A DNA stretch of 23,140 nucleotides from SZUA-442 sp035461905 (GTDB lineage: Bacteria; Actinomycetota; Acidimicrobiia; Spongiisociales; UBA5794), in assembly GCA_035461905.1 (NCBI GenBank), contig DATHUV010000005.1, positions 1 to 23,140 of the forward strand, read 5' to 3'. The notes below the pieces were generated by a model. It worked only from the letters and a program-made list of their open reading frames with translations, did no database searches and was not told the origin of the DNA. How positions within the stretch are numbered: the stretch's first letter is position 1; each line of letters begins with the position of its first letter. Made by a program: the position numbers and the translations under genes. This document shows positions 13,214 to 20,591 of this stretch, one piece after another.

Positions 13214-14791
13214 ATGTTGCTCCGTCCTGCCGCCGACGATCTCCGCGTCGTCGGTGACGCGCTGGGTCGCATCTTCGTGATGGCCGGTCTCGCTTCTGGC
13301 ATTCCGTTGGCATGGGCACTCGTCGCACGCGAGTGGCATCCCCTCGGATCGTTCGTGCTCATGGCCGGGGTCTTCCTTGCGATCGGTACGACCCTCGTGT
13401 CGGTCTCGTCCCGTGAGGGGAGTGAGCTGGGAACGGAGCAGGGCCATCTCGACTGGAGTCACGGAATGGTCGTGGTCGCAGTGGTGTGGCTCGTCGTGCC
13501 CGCCGTCGGATCGATCCCTTTCGCACTGTCCGGCCACTTCGCATCACCACTCGATGCGTACTTCGACGCGATGTCCGGACTCACGACCACGGGCCTCGCT
13601 CTGGTCGCCGACGTCGACCATCTCGCGTCTTCACTCAACTTCTGGCGCCACCTGCTCCAGTTCCTCGGGGGACAGGGCATCATCATGGCCGCACTGGTGA
13701 TCTTCGCAGGTCGGGGTGGTACGACCTTGTTCCACGGAGAGGGCAGGGATGATCGCGTGCTCCCTTCCGTCCAATCGACCGCAAAGGCGATCTGGGCGGT
13801 GTCGTTCCTCCACCTGATAGCCGGAGTCGTGGCATTGAGCGCCGTCGCCTTCATCCTCCTCGGGTTCACGTGGAACCGGGCCCTGTTCCATGGCCTCATG
13901 GTCTTTTTCGCCGCATTCGATACGGGGGGCTTCTCCCCACAGTCGACCAGCATCGGCTACTACCACTCGGCCGTGTTCGAGGCGGTCACTGCGGTCCTGA
14001 TGGTTGCCGGGGCTCTGAGCTTCGGATTTCACTTCAGGTTGTGGAGCCGGTCCGACGGCCGGTACGGCGGGAGATCGAGATCCACACGCGCTCCGGGCTC
14101 CGCGGGGCGACGCTCGCTCCTGAGGAACCTCGAGACGCGGACGATCCTCACCACCTTCGTCCTGACCCTCGGTATGACCATGTTCGGCCTTGCCGCCATC
14201 GGTGCGTACTCGTCGGTCACCGGTCTGTCGAGGCAAGGCTTCTTCCACATCCTGTCCGCTCACACGGGAACGGGGTTCTCAACCATCCCCTCATCGGAGT
14301 TGGCGATGTGGTCCGGCCTGGCATTCGGGGCCATTGCGATCGCGATGGCCCTCGGTGGTATGGCGTCGTCCACGGCAGGGGGTGTCAAGGCGATCCGCAT
14401 CGGCGTGACCGTCAGGGGCATCGCCAACCAGGTGCGCGGCGACCTGCTCCCCGAGGGGGCGATCGTCGATGACACATACCACCAGTTCGGCCAAAGGAGG
14501 CTCACGGCCGAGGTGGCGAGTTCTGCGATGACGGTCTCGCTGCTGTTCGTCGCGCTGTACCTCCTGGGAGCAGGGGTGGGCGTCGCATACGGAGTTCCAC
14601 TCCAGGATGCGCTGTTCGAGTCGGTGAGCGCCAGTGCCAATGTTGGGTTGTCGGTCGGCGTGACGGACGCGACGATGCCTCTCCTCCTGAAGGTGACCTA
14701 CATCCTCCAGATGTGGTTGGGTCGCCTCGAGTTCATCGCTGCGTTCGTCCTGCTCGGGTTCCTGTACGCCCTCGTTCGGGGGAAGTCATGA
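13214..14791 (+). CDS. TrkH/KtrB-family potassium channel subunit, first copy
   Basis: The 525-residue ion-conducting subunit sits in the cytoplasmic membrane and is gated by the RCK proteins encoded upstream. The four pore loops, each with the filter glycine, are visible: MSGLTTTGLALV, FAAFDTGGFSPQS, SAHTGTGFSTIPS and SASANVGLSVGVTD. The intramembrane gate region reads ALGGMASSTAGGVKAIRI. Between the second and third repeats is an Arg/Ser-rich cytoplasmic loop (about 14041-14126) much more basic than the same region of the second TrkH in this window. The start ATG 13214 follows the small membrane protein's stop by one base. K+ (or K+/Na+) uptake is the family role; ion selectivity beyond that is not readable. 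Confidence 0.94.
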   Translation: MLLRPAADDLRVVGDALGRIFVMAGLASGIPLAWALVAREWHPLGSFVLMAGVFLAIGTTLVSVSSREGSELGTEQGHLDWSHGMVVVAVVWLVVPAVGSIPFALSGHFASPLDAYFDAMSGLTTTGLALVADVDHLASSLNFWRHLLQFLGGQGIIMAALVIFAGRGGTTLFHGEGRDDRVLPSVQSTAKAIWAVSFLHLIAGVVALSAVAFILLGFTWNRALFHGLMVFFAAFDTGGFSPQSTSIGYYHSAVFEAVTAVLMVAGALSFGFHFRLWSRSDGRYGGRSRSTRAPGSAGRRSLLRNLETRTILTTFVLTLGMTMFGLAAIGAYSSVTGLSRQGFFHILSAHTGTGFSTIPSSELAMWSGLAFGAIAIAMALGGMASSTAGGVKAIRIGVTVRGIANQVRGDLLPEGAIVDDTYHQFGQRRLTAEVASSAMTVSLLFVALYLLGAGVGVAYGVPLQDALFESVSASANVGLSVGVTDATMPLLLKVTYILQMWLGRLEFIAAFVLLGFLYALVRGKS

Positions 14792-15324
14792 GGAGCATCG
14801 GATTCTCGATCCTCGTCATCATGGCGATGATCGTCGCGGTTCCGGCCGCCGGTGCTGTCGATGTCGACGTAGCGAACCTCATCGAGAGTGGTGCAAGCTT
14901 TGATGGACAGACGGTCACGGTCACGGGCGAACTCGTCGGCGACTACGGGTTGAGGCGTGACGGAACGACGTGGACCCAACTCAATCAGGATTCCTACGCG
15001 CAGAACCCGGTGAGTGAGGGCGGTGCACTCGCGGGTTCGAATATCGGCATCGGTGTACGGATTCCCACGGACCTCGTGGTGGGCCTCGATCGACCGGGGC
15101 GGTATCGGATGGTCGGCCCGACGGTCGAGGTCACCGGGACGTGGAGGTTCCACGATCCGCAGCGATCCGGGGAGTCGTTCCTCGACGTGACGACCCTCGT
15201 CACGGTCGAGGGGGGCAGAGCGCTGACCGAGCCACCGGATTTCTTGTCGTACGGTGTCGGCGGGCTGCTCATCCTCGGCTCCGTCGTTGCCCTCGGTGCT
15301 CGGAGGCGCACCCGTCGAGAATGA
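14788..15324 (+). CDS. Exported OB-like domain protein with C-terminal membrane anchor
   Basis: The 178-residue protein has a signal peptide (SIGFSILVIMAMIVAVPAAG, cleavage near AGA/VD), then a beta-rich domain beginning DVANLIESGASFDGQTVTVT and continuing with GRYRMVGPTVEVTGTWRF. Such GQxVxVxG strands are typical of extracytoplasmic OB-fold modules. A membrane helix (VGGLLILGSVVALGA) and a basic tail RRRTRRE end the protein. ATG 14788 overlaps the pore gene stop (ATGA), so it is part of the potassium operon. No enzyme residues are seen. Its layout (signal peptide, beta domain, anchor) resembles the protein at 4374, though without clear sequence identity. A role as an external accessory of the channel is possible but unproven. 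Confidence 0.72.
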   Translation: MRSIGFSILVIMAMIVAVPAAGAVDVDVANLIESGASFDGQTVTVTGELVGDYGLRRDGTTWTQLNQDSYAQNPVSEGGALAGSNIGIGVRIPTDLVVGLDRPGRYRMVGPTVEVTGTWRFHDPQRSGESFLDVTTLVTVEGGRALTEPPDFLSYGVGGLLILGSVVALGARRRTRRE

Positions 15325-15353
15325 CCGGATCATCGTCCCTGCGCCATTTCTCC

Positions 15354-15359
15354 TATACT
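15354..15359 (+). promoter_or_regulatory. -10 box (TATACT) for the pyrophosphatase gene
   Basis: TATACT is the closest match to the -10 consensus in the window. Transcription near 15366 would give a leader of about 37 nt containing AGGAG at 15390-15394. No good -35 is visible. Confidence 0.5.
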
Positions 15360-15402
15360 GCCGCCGACTTCAGCCCTCCCCGAGACCCCAGGAGTGATGT
15401 CC

Positions 15403-17478
15403 GTGAACCCTGACGTATGGCTCTATGTCGCCATGGCCATGGGCCTCACAGCCCTCGCCGTCGCCCTGATCTACGGCCGTCTGGTGATGGCGGCGTCCCC
15501 CGGCAACGATCGCATGGTCGAGCTGATGGGAGCGATCCGCGAGGGATCGATGGCCTTCCTGCGGCGCGAGTACCTCGCAATCGGCGTCTTCGTCGTCGTC
15601 ATGGCGACTCTCATCCTCGTGTTCCTCGACTGGGGTCGTCCGTGGGGCGCCGTCGCCTACGTGTTCGGCGCCATGCTGTCGGGCCTTGCCGGCTTCATCG
15701 GTATGCGCATTGCAACAGCGGCGAACGCCCGGACGACGGAGGCTGCGAGGGTCGGAGGCACGGCGAAGGCGCTCCCCGTCGCGTTTCGTGGTGGCGCGGT
15801 CATGGGATTCACGGTGGCTGGGCTGGGGCTCCTCGGGTTCGGGCTCGGAGTCTTCCTCTTCGACAGTGTCCTCGAGGACGAGAACTGGGTGCAGATCGTC
15901 ACCGCGATCGGCCTCGGCGCCTCCTCGATCGCGCTCTTCGCCAGGGTCGGTGGCGGCATCTACACCAAGGCCGCGGACGTCGGCGCTGATCTCGTCGGCA
16001 AGGTCGAGGCGGGAATCCCCGAGGATGACCCCCGGAATCCCGCAACCATCGCCGACAACGTCGGGGACAACGTCGGGGATGTGGCCGGAATGGGAGCGGA
16101 CCTGTTCGAGTCCTATGTGGGCTCGCTCATCGCACCGATCGCGTTCGCGTCGATCGTCTTTGCGGGCCAGAGTTTTCTGCCGCACCTGATCTTCTACCCG
16201 CTCATGATTGCCTCGATCGGCATGGGAGCATCGATCCTCGGATCGTTCCTCGTCCGCCCCCAGGGTGACCACCTCGCGAGGGCACTCCACATCGGCACCT
16301 GGTCTGCGGCGGTCCTCACGGTGATCGGGGTCGCAATCGTGACACCGATGATGTTCAACGACGTCGCTGGCGTCGAGAGCAACGGGTGGGGCCTCTTCGG
16401 ATCGGTTGTGATCGGCCTCGGCGTCGGCCTCATGGTCGGCAAGATCTCCGAGTGGTACACGTCCGACCACTACAAGACGGTCAAGGAGATCGCCCGACAG
16501 GCCGAGACCGGGCCTGCAACGGTCGTGCTCGCAGGAATCTCCGAGGGAAAGCGCTCGGCCGCATACTCGGTCATCGTCGTTGCGCTCGGTATGGGTGCCG
16601 CATTCTGGACGGGTGACCTTGCGATCGAGGGTGGGGGGATCTACGGCGTCGCCATTGCCGCGATCGGCGTGCTCGCAACCCTCGGGATCACGGTATCCGT
16701 AGACGCGTATGGCCCAATCGCCGACAACGCTGGTGGCATCGCGGAGATGGCGGGACTCGACCACGAGGTCAGGGAGGCGACCGACCAGCTCGACTCGCTC
16801 GGGAACACGACGGCGGCGGTCGCCAAGGGGTTCGCCATCGCGTCCGCCGCTGTGACCTCCCTCGCCCTGTTCTTCTCGTTCTCCCAGGCAGCGGGGATCG
16901 CGGCATTAGACCTGCTCGACATCAAGGTCGCCGTCGGCCTCTTCCTCGGTGCAATGTTCCCGTACCTCTTCGCTGCCATGACGATCCAGGCCGTCGGCCG
17001 TGCCGCGTTCCAGATGATCGAGGAGGTCCGTCGACAGTTCCGTGACATCCCAGGGTTGCGTGAAGGCCTGCCGGGCGTGCGGCCCGACTATGCGCGGTGC
17101 GTCGACATCTCGACGAAGGCATCGCTCAGGGAGATGATCATCCCGGGAGCCGCGGCCGTCGCGTTGCCGCTCGTCGTCGGGTTCATCTCCGTCGAGATGC
17201 TCGGTGGCCTCCTCGCAGGTGCGCTCATCTCGGGCTTCCTGCTCGCGATCTACATGGCGAACGCCGGTGGCGCATGGGACAACGCGAAGAAGTTCATCGA
17301 GGCCGGAGCCTTCGGTGGCAAAGGCTCGGACGCACACAAGGCTGCTGTGGTCGGAGACACCATCGGCGACCCGTTCAAGGACACCTCGGGGCCGTCCATG
17401 AACATCGTCATCAAGGTGATGACCATCGTCTCGCTCATCTTCGCATCCGCATTCGTCAGCGCGGGGGGACTGCTGTAA
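15403..17478 (+). CDS. hppA: Membrane-bound, K+-dependent-type ion-pumping pyrophosphatase
   Basis: The 691-residue protein couples pyrophosphate hydrolysis to ion export across the membrane, with about 16 transmembrane helices. Substrate-site motifs are DVGADLVGKVE (residues 192-202) and DDPRNPATIADNVGDNVGDV (208-227), followed by AGMGADLFES; the C-terminal site has GGAWDNAKKFIE and DTIGDPFKDTSGPS. The subtype marker GNTTAAVAKG (467-476) has Ala471 where K+-independent enzymes have Lys, so K+ dependence is predicted. Glu236 sits three residues after Asp233, as in Na+-pumping enzymes but also in some H+ pumps, so the pumped ion is open. GTG 15403 is chosen because AGGAG ends 8 nt upstream; GTG 15394 and ATG 15397 overlap or abut that site. 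K+ transport genes flank it on both sides. Confidence 0.95.
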   Translation: MNPDVWLYVAMAMGLTALAVALIYGRLVMAASPGNDRMVELMGAIREGSMAFLRREYLAIGVFVVVMATLILVFLDWGRPWGAVAYVFGAMLSGLAGFIGMRIATAANARTTEAARVGGTAKALPVAFRGGAVMGFTVAGLGLLGFGLGVFLFDSVLEDENWVQIVTAIGLGASSIALFARVGGGIYTKAADVGADLVGKVEAGIPEDDPRNPATIADNVGDNVGDVAGMGADLFESYVGSLIAPIAFASIVFAGQSFLPHLIFYPLMIASIGMGASILGSFLVRPQGDHLARALHIGTWSAAVLTVIGVAIVTPMMFNDVAGVESNGWGLFGSVVIGLGVGLMVGKISEWYTSDHYKTVKEIARQAETGPATVVLAGISEGKRSAAYSVIVVALGMGAAFWTGDLAIEGGGIYGVAIAAIGVLATLGITVSVDAYGPIADNAGGIAEMAGLDHEVREATDQLDSLGNTTAAVAKGFAIASAAVTSLALFFSFSQAAGIAALDLLDIKVAVGLFLGAMFPYLFAAMTIQAVGRAAFQMIEEVRRQFRDIPGLREGLPGVRPDYARCVDISTKASLREMIIPGAAAVALPLVVGFISVEMLGGLLAGALISGFLLAIYMANAGGAWDNAKKFIEAGAFGGKGSDAHKAAVVGDTIGDPFKDTSGPSMNIVIKVMTIVSLIFASAFVSAGGLL

Positions 17479-17489
17479 GGGGAATCGCC

Positions 17490-17495
17490 TAGGCT
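17490..17495 (+). promoter_or_regulatory. -10 box (TAGGCT) of second K+ operon
   Basis: TAGGCT ends 9 nt before ATG 17504, in the 25-base gap after hppA. Transcription would begin about two bases before the start codon, giving a nearly leaderless mRNA. It suggests the second Trk system has its own promoter apart from any read-through. Confidence 0.45.
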
Positions 17496-17503
17496 CTCGG
17501 CCC

Positions 17504-18832
17504 ATGCGCATCGTCATCGTCGGAGCGGGGGCCGTTGGGTCCTACCTCGCCGAGAAGCTTTCATACGAGGGCCAGGACGTCGTCGTGATCGAGTCCGACC
17601 CCGAGCGTGCTGCGGTCGCGCAGTCCGAGATCGACTGCCTCGTCATCAACGGGAACGGTGCATCTGCGGAGACGCTGAAGAGTGCAGGCCTCGATGACGC
17701 CGACCTGTTGATCGCGGTGTCGTCGTCGGACGCGGTCAACGTCCTCGCGTGTGCAGCGGGCACAAAACTCGAGATCCCGCGCAAGGTCGCGCGTGTCGAG
17801 GATTCCCAGCTCAAAGCCGAGGTCGAGGCGCTCGGGGTGGACCTCGTGATCGATCCCGGTGAGGCTGCTGCGCGGGAACTGCTCCAGCTCGCGAGGAGCG
17901 GCGACATCTCGGAGAGGATCGACTTTGCCGACGGCGAGCTCGTCCTCCTCGGTGCGTATGTCGACTCGAGGGCACCGTTCGTCGGCAGGTCCCTCGCCGA
18001 CCTCCGGGACACAGTCGTGGGATGGGATTGGCTCGTCGTCGCGGTGATCCGCCATGGTGAGACGATCATCGCGCGGGGCGGAACCACGATGGAGGCAGGC
18101 GACCATGTCCTGATGATGGCGAAGAAGGAGAGCACGGAGGAGGCCTATCGATGGCTCGGCCTCTCCAGTCGCTCAGCCGAGAAGGCCATCGTGATCGGCG
18201 GGACCCGTGTTGCACGACTCACCGCGCAGTTGCTCGCCAGCAAAGGCATCCGGACGACGATCATCGACTCCGACATGGACCGGTGCAGGATCATGGCGAG
18301 GGAGTTACCCGATGTGCTCACGGTGTGCGGCGATGCGACAGACATACGGTTGCTCCGCTCCGAGGGTGTGGCCACCACAGACACCGTCATGGCCCTCACG
18401 GGATGGGACTCGGAGAACGTCCTTGCAGCGCTCGTTGCCAAGTCCCTCGGCGCTGGGGAAGTCATCGCCCGCTTCACGAACACGGACCTCATAGGCCTTC
18501 TTGCGGGAATCGGGCTCGACGCCACCGTGTCGTCACGGCTCTCCGCAGCCAACGAGATCCTCCGATTCGTCCGACGCGGAGTCATCCACTCCGTGGTGAC
18601 ATTCTCGGACTCCGATGCCGAGGCCATCGAGCTGGAAGTGGGCCCGGGGAGCGAGGCGATCGGGCGCACACTCGCCGACCTGAAGCTGCCGCACTCGCTC
18701 ATCATCGGAGGCATCCAACGAGGTGTGGAGGCGTTCGTGCCGAGGGGAACGACGACGATCGAGGTAGGTGACCACATCATCGCCATCGCCCTCCCTGAAG
18801 CGATCGGTGCAGCTGAGAAGCTCTCCGGCTGA
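17504..18832 (+). CDS. trkA: Trk potassium uptake regulator TrkA (double RCK)
   Basis: The 442-residue peripheral regulator has two fused RCK units. Half one has GAGAVG (Gly7, Gly9, Gly12), Glu30, INGNGASAETLKSAGL, a TrkA-N end with ARVEDSQLKAEVEALGVD, then TrkA_C (about 140-220). Half two begins near residue 227 with VIGGTRVARLTAQ, in which the GxGxxG glycines are partly replaced (Thr234, Ala237), followed by VCGDATDIRLLRSEGV and a second TrkA_C ending at 442. The second Rossmann site may therefore bind nucleotide weakly or not at all. The gene sits one base before its pore gene. The length is typical of E. coli-type TrkA (about 458). It is distinct from the split regulators at 11760 and 12413. 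Confidence 0.95.
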   Translation: MRIVIVGAGAVGSYLAEKLSYEGQDVVVIESDPERAAVAQSEIDCLVINGNGASAETLKSAGLDDADLLIAVSSSDAVNVLACAAGTKLEIPRKVARVEDSQLKAEVEALGVDLVIDPGEAAARELLQLARSGDISERIDFADGELVLLGAYVDSRAPFVGRSLADLRDTVVGWDWLVVAVIRHGETIIARGGTTMEAGDHVLMMAKKESTEEAYRWLGLSSRSAEKAIVIGGTRVARLTAQLLASKGIRTTIIDSDMDRCRIMARELPDVLTVCGDATDIRLLRSEGVATTDTVMALTGWDSENVLAALVAKSLGAGEVIARFTNTDLIGLLAGIGLDATVSSRLSAANEILRFVRRGVIHSVVTFSDSDAEAIELEVGPGSEAIGRTLADLKLPHSLIIGGIQRGVEAFVPRGTTTIEVGDHIIAIALPEAIGAAEKLSG

Positions 18833-18833
18833 G

Positions 18834-20288
18834 ATGTCGTTCCGTCACCTCCTCCATGTCGTGGGCGCCGTGCTCGGTGCCATCGGCGTCGCCATGCTCA
18901 CTCCAGCCATCGTCACGATCATCTACGGCGAATGGTCGGACCTTCCGGGACTCCTGGGGGCCGCGGCTCTCACCACGATGGTCGGACTCGGCCTGTGGAA
19001 GGGATTCGACCAACCCGGCGAGTTGTCGACCAGGGAGGGCTTCGCGGCGGTGGGGCTCGCATGGATCGCGATCTCGGTCTTCGGTACGCTCCCCTTCCTG
19101 CTGACCGGTGCGATCGGCAACTTCACGGATGCTTTCTTCGAGTCGGCGGCGGGGTTCACGACCACGGGTGCGTCGATCGTTCCGGACCCTGGGACGCTCT
19201 CGCACGGCATCGCCTTCTGGCGATCCTTCACGCAGTGGATCGGCGGCATGGGGATCATCGTCCTGTCGATCGCCGTGCTCCCACTTCTCGGAATGGGTGC
19301 GGTGCAGCTTGCGAGGGCCGAATCACCGGGCCCCATGCCCGACAGGCTCACACCGCGGTTCTCGGAGACGGCGAAGCGGCTCTGGCTCGTGTACGTGGTT
19401 CTCACGCTCGCCCAGGTCCTGTTCCTGTGGGTCGGGGACATGTCCCTGTTCGAATCGGTGGTCCACTCCTTCACGACGCTTTCGACGGGCGGCTTCAGCA
19501 CCAACGCAGGTTCGATTGGCGCGTACTCGGCGTACACGCAATGGGTCGTGATCGTATTCATGCTCCTCGCAGGCACATCGTTCGCGCTCCACTACCGGTT
19601 CGTGAGGCGCGATCGGAAGGCGTACTTCCAATCGTCCGGGCTCCGGGTCTACCTGGGCATCGCCTTCGGTGCCGCCGCCATGATCGCGATCGGGAACTGG
19701 GGTGCGTCCGGTGCCGCAGATTCGATCCGCGAGGCGATGTTCACCTCGGCCACGATCCTCACGACCACAGGGTTCGCAACGTCCGACTTCGCCCAGTGGA
19801 TACCAGCCCTCGAGATCATGATCGTGGGCCTGATGTTCATCGGCGGCATGGCAGGCTCGACGTCGGGCGCCATCAAGGCCGATCGGCTCCAGATCCTCAC
19901 GGAGGCGTCCCGCATGGACGTGCGACGCCTCATCCATCCCCGCGGTGTGTTCGTGACACGCGTGGGTCGCGAGCCGGTCCCTGACCTGGTGGTCGAGACG
20001 GTGCAGACCTTCTTCCTGCTCTACATGTTCGCTTTCATGACGGGAACGTTCCTCCTCGCCATCTTCGGATCGATCGCCGAACCGAACCTCGGCATGGTGA
20101 CGACGGTGTCAGCGGTCGCATCGGCGATCGGCAACGTGGGGCCCGGTCTCGGCGATGTCGGTCCGGCGGGCAACTACCTCGCGATCCCGTGGGCGGGCAA
20201 ATACATACTTGCGTCGCTGATGATCGTCGGCCGCCTCGAGATCCTCCCCATCGTGATCCTCTTCAACCGTGAGGTCTGGAGGAGGTGA
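18834..20288 (+). CDS. trkH: Trk potassium channel subunit TrkH, second copy
   Basis: The 484-residue membrane protein has the four pore loops with filter glycines: AAGFTTTGASIV, FTTLSTGGFSTNAG, SATILTTTGFATSD and ASAIGNVGPGLGDVG. Segment FTQWIGGMGIIVLSIAVLPL and the gate loop GGMAGSTSGAIKADRLQIL are characteristic of TrkH rather than KtrB. ATG 18834 is one base after the trkA stop (TGAGATG); there is no clear ribosome binding site, so translation probably depends on coupling. The cytoplasmic loop after the second repeat is short compared with the first TrkH here. It should take up K+ driven by membrane potential under TrkA control. A hairpin follows its stop. Confidence 0.95.
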   Translation: MSFRHLLHVVGAVLGAIGVAMLTPAIVTIIYGEWSDLPGLLGAAALTTMVGLGLWKGFDQPGELSTREGFAAVGLAWIAISVFGTLPFLLTGAIGNFTDAFFESAAGFTTTGASIVPDPGTLSHGIAFWRSFTQWIGGMGIIVLSIAVLPLLGMGAVQLARAESPGPMPDRLTPRFSETAKRLWLVYVVLTLAQVLFLWVGDMSLFESVVHSFTTLSTGGFSTNAGSIGAYSAYTQWVVIVFMLLAGTSFALHYRFVRRDRKAYFQSSGLRVYLGIAFGAAAMIAIGNWGASGAADSIREAMFTSATILTTTGFATSDFAQWIPALEIMIVGLMFIGGMAGSTSGAIKADRLQILTEASRMDVRRLIHPRGVFVTRVGREPVPDLVVETVQTFFLLYMFAFMTGTFLLAIFGSIAEPNLGMVTTVSAVASAIGNVGPGLGDVGPAGNYLAIPWAGKYILASLMIVGRLEILPIVILFNREVWRR

Positions 20289-20293
20289 CGGTC

Positions 20294-20325
20294 CGTCCCG
20301 GCACAGGCTTTCAGGCGCCGGGACG
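20294..20325. terminator. Convergent hairpin between trkH and small minus-strand gene
   Basis: CGTCCCGGC (20294-20302) and GCCGGGACG (20317-20325) form a perfect 9-bp GC-rich stem with a 14-base loop. There is no T tract on either side, as often in high-GC actinobacteria. The minus-strand gene's stop codon (20311-20313) lies in the loop, so the stem overlaps its last codons. It could stop transcription from both directions. Confidence 0.5.
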
Positions 20326-20556
20326 TCCTTCGCCCTCGTCGTCCTCGTCCACCGGCGCCATGTCGGGGTCGCTCCTGCGTCGGAGTTCGTCGCGTCGCCG
20401 GCGGGCCCAGTAATCGTCGTACGACTTCTTGCGCGTCCTGCTGATGAGGACCCACAGTCCGACGATCACGGCGACGCCGATGAGCCAGTACACGACGCCT
20501 CCACCTCCGGATTCCGGAAGGTCGACGATCTGAGCCACGATTGATGCCCAATCCAT
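20311..20556 (-). CDS. Small single-helix membrane protein with charged tail
   Basis: The 81-residue protein starts with a short amphipathic head (DWASIVAQIVDLPESGGGG), then one transmembrane helix (VVYWLIGVAVIVGLWVLI), a strongly basic juxtamembrane stretch (RTRKKSYDDYWARRRRDELR) and an acidic C-terminal tail (DEDDEGEGRPGA). Charge bias places the tail in the cytoplasm. ATG 20556 is supported by a TAGGCT box ending exactly 7 nt upstream on this strand, predicting a leaderless mRNA. No known family is recognised; similar one-helix charged-tail proteins are common in actinobacteria. It is divergent from the phosphatase gene, with which it shares promoter bases, so the two may be co-regulated. 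Confidence 0.7.
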   Translation of the reverse strand: MDWASIVAQIVDLPESGGGGVVYWLIGVAVIVGLWVLISRTRKKSYDDYWARRRRDELRRRSDPDMAPVDEDDEGEGRPGA

Positions 20557-20561
20557 TCTCC

Positions 20562-20568
20562 TAGCCTA
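20562..20568. promoter_or_regulatory. Overlapping divergent -10 elements (TAGCCTA)
   Basis: On the plus strand TAGCCT is at 20562-20567; on the minus strand TAGGCT runs from 20568 to 20563, sharing five of six base pairs. The minus box is 7 nt from its ATG (leaderless). The plus box predicts transcription near 20574, 18 nt before GTG 20592, which has GGAG at 20582-20585. One near-symmetric site therefore serves both genes and polymerase cannot occupy both at once. Confidence 0.55.
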
Positions 20569-20591
20569 CGGTGCTCGATCCGGAGAATCCC

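Noticed and set aside
13002..13280. 92-codon plus-strand frame spanning the gap between the second RCK gene and the pore gene
   Set aside because: It overlaps both real genes out of frame and is Arg/Pro/Ser-rich; the coupled 47-codon frame explains the gap better.
15370..16764. 464-codon open frame on the minus strand opposite hppA
   Set aside because: It is antisense to a certain gene; its product is rich in Arg, Asp, His and Glu with no hydrophobic core, as expected from high-GC wobble bias.
20571..20591. GTG 20571 as start of the tandem phosphatase
   Set aside because: It lies only 4 nt after the -10 box, upstream of the expected transcription start; GTG 20592 has GGAG at a good distance and directly precedes the domain.
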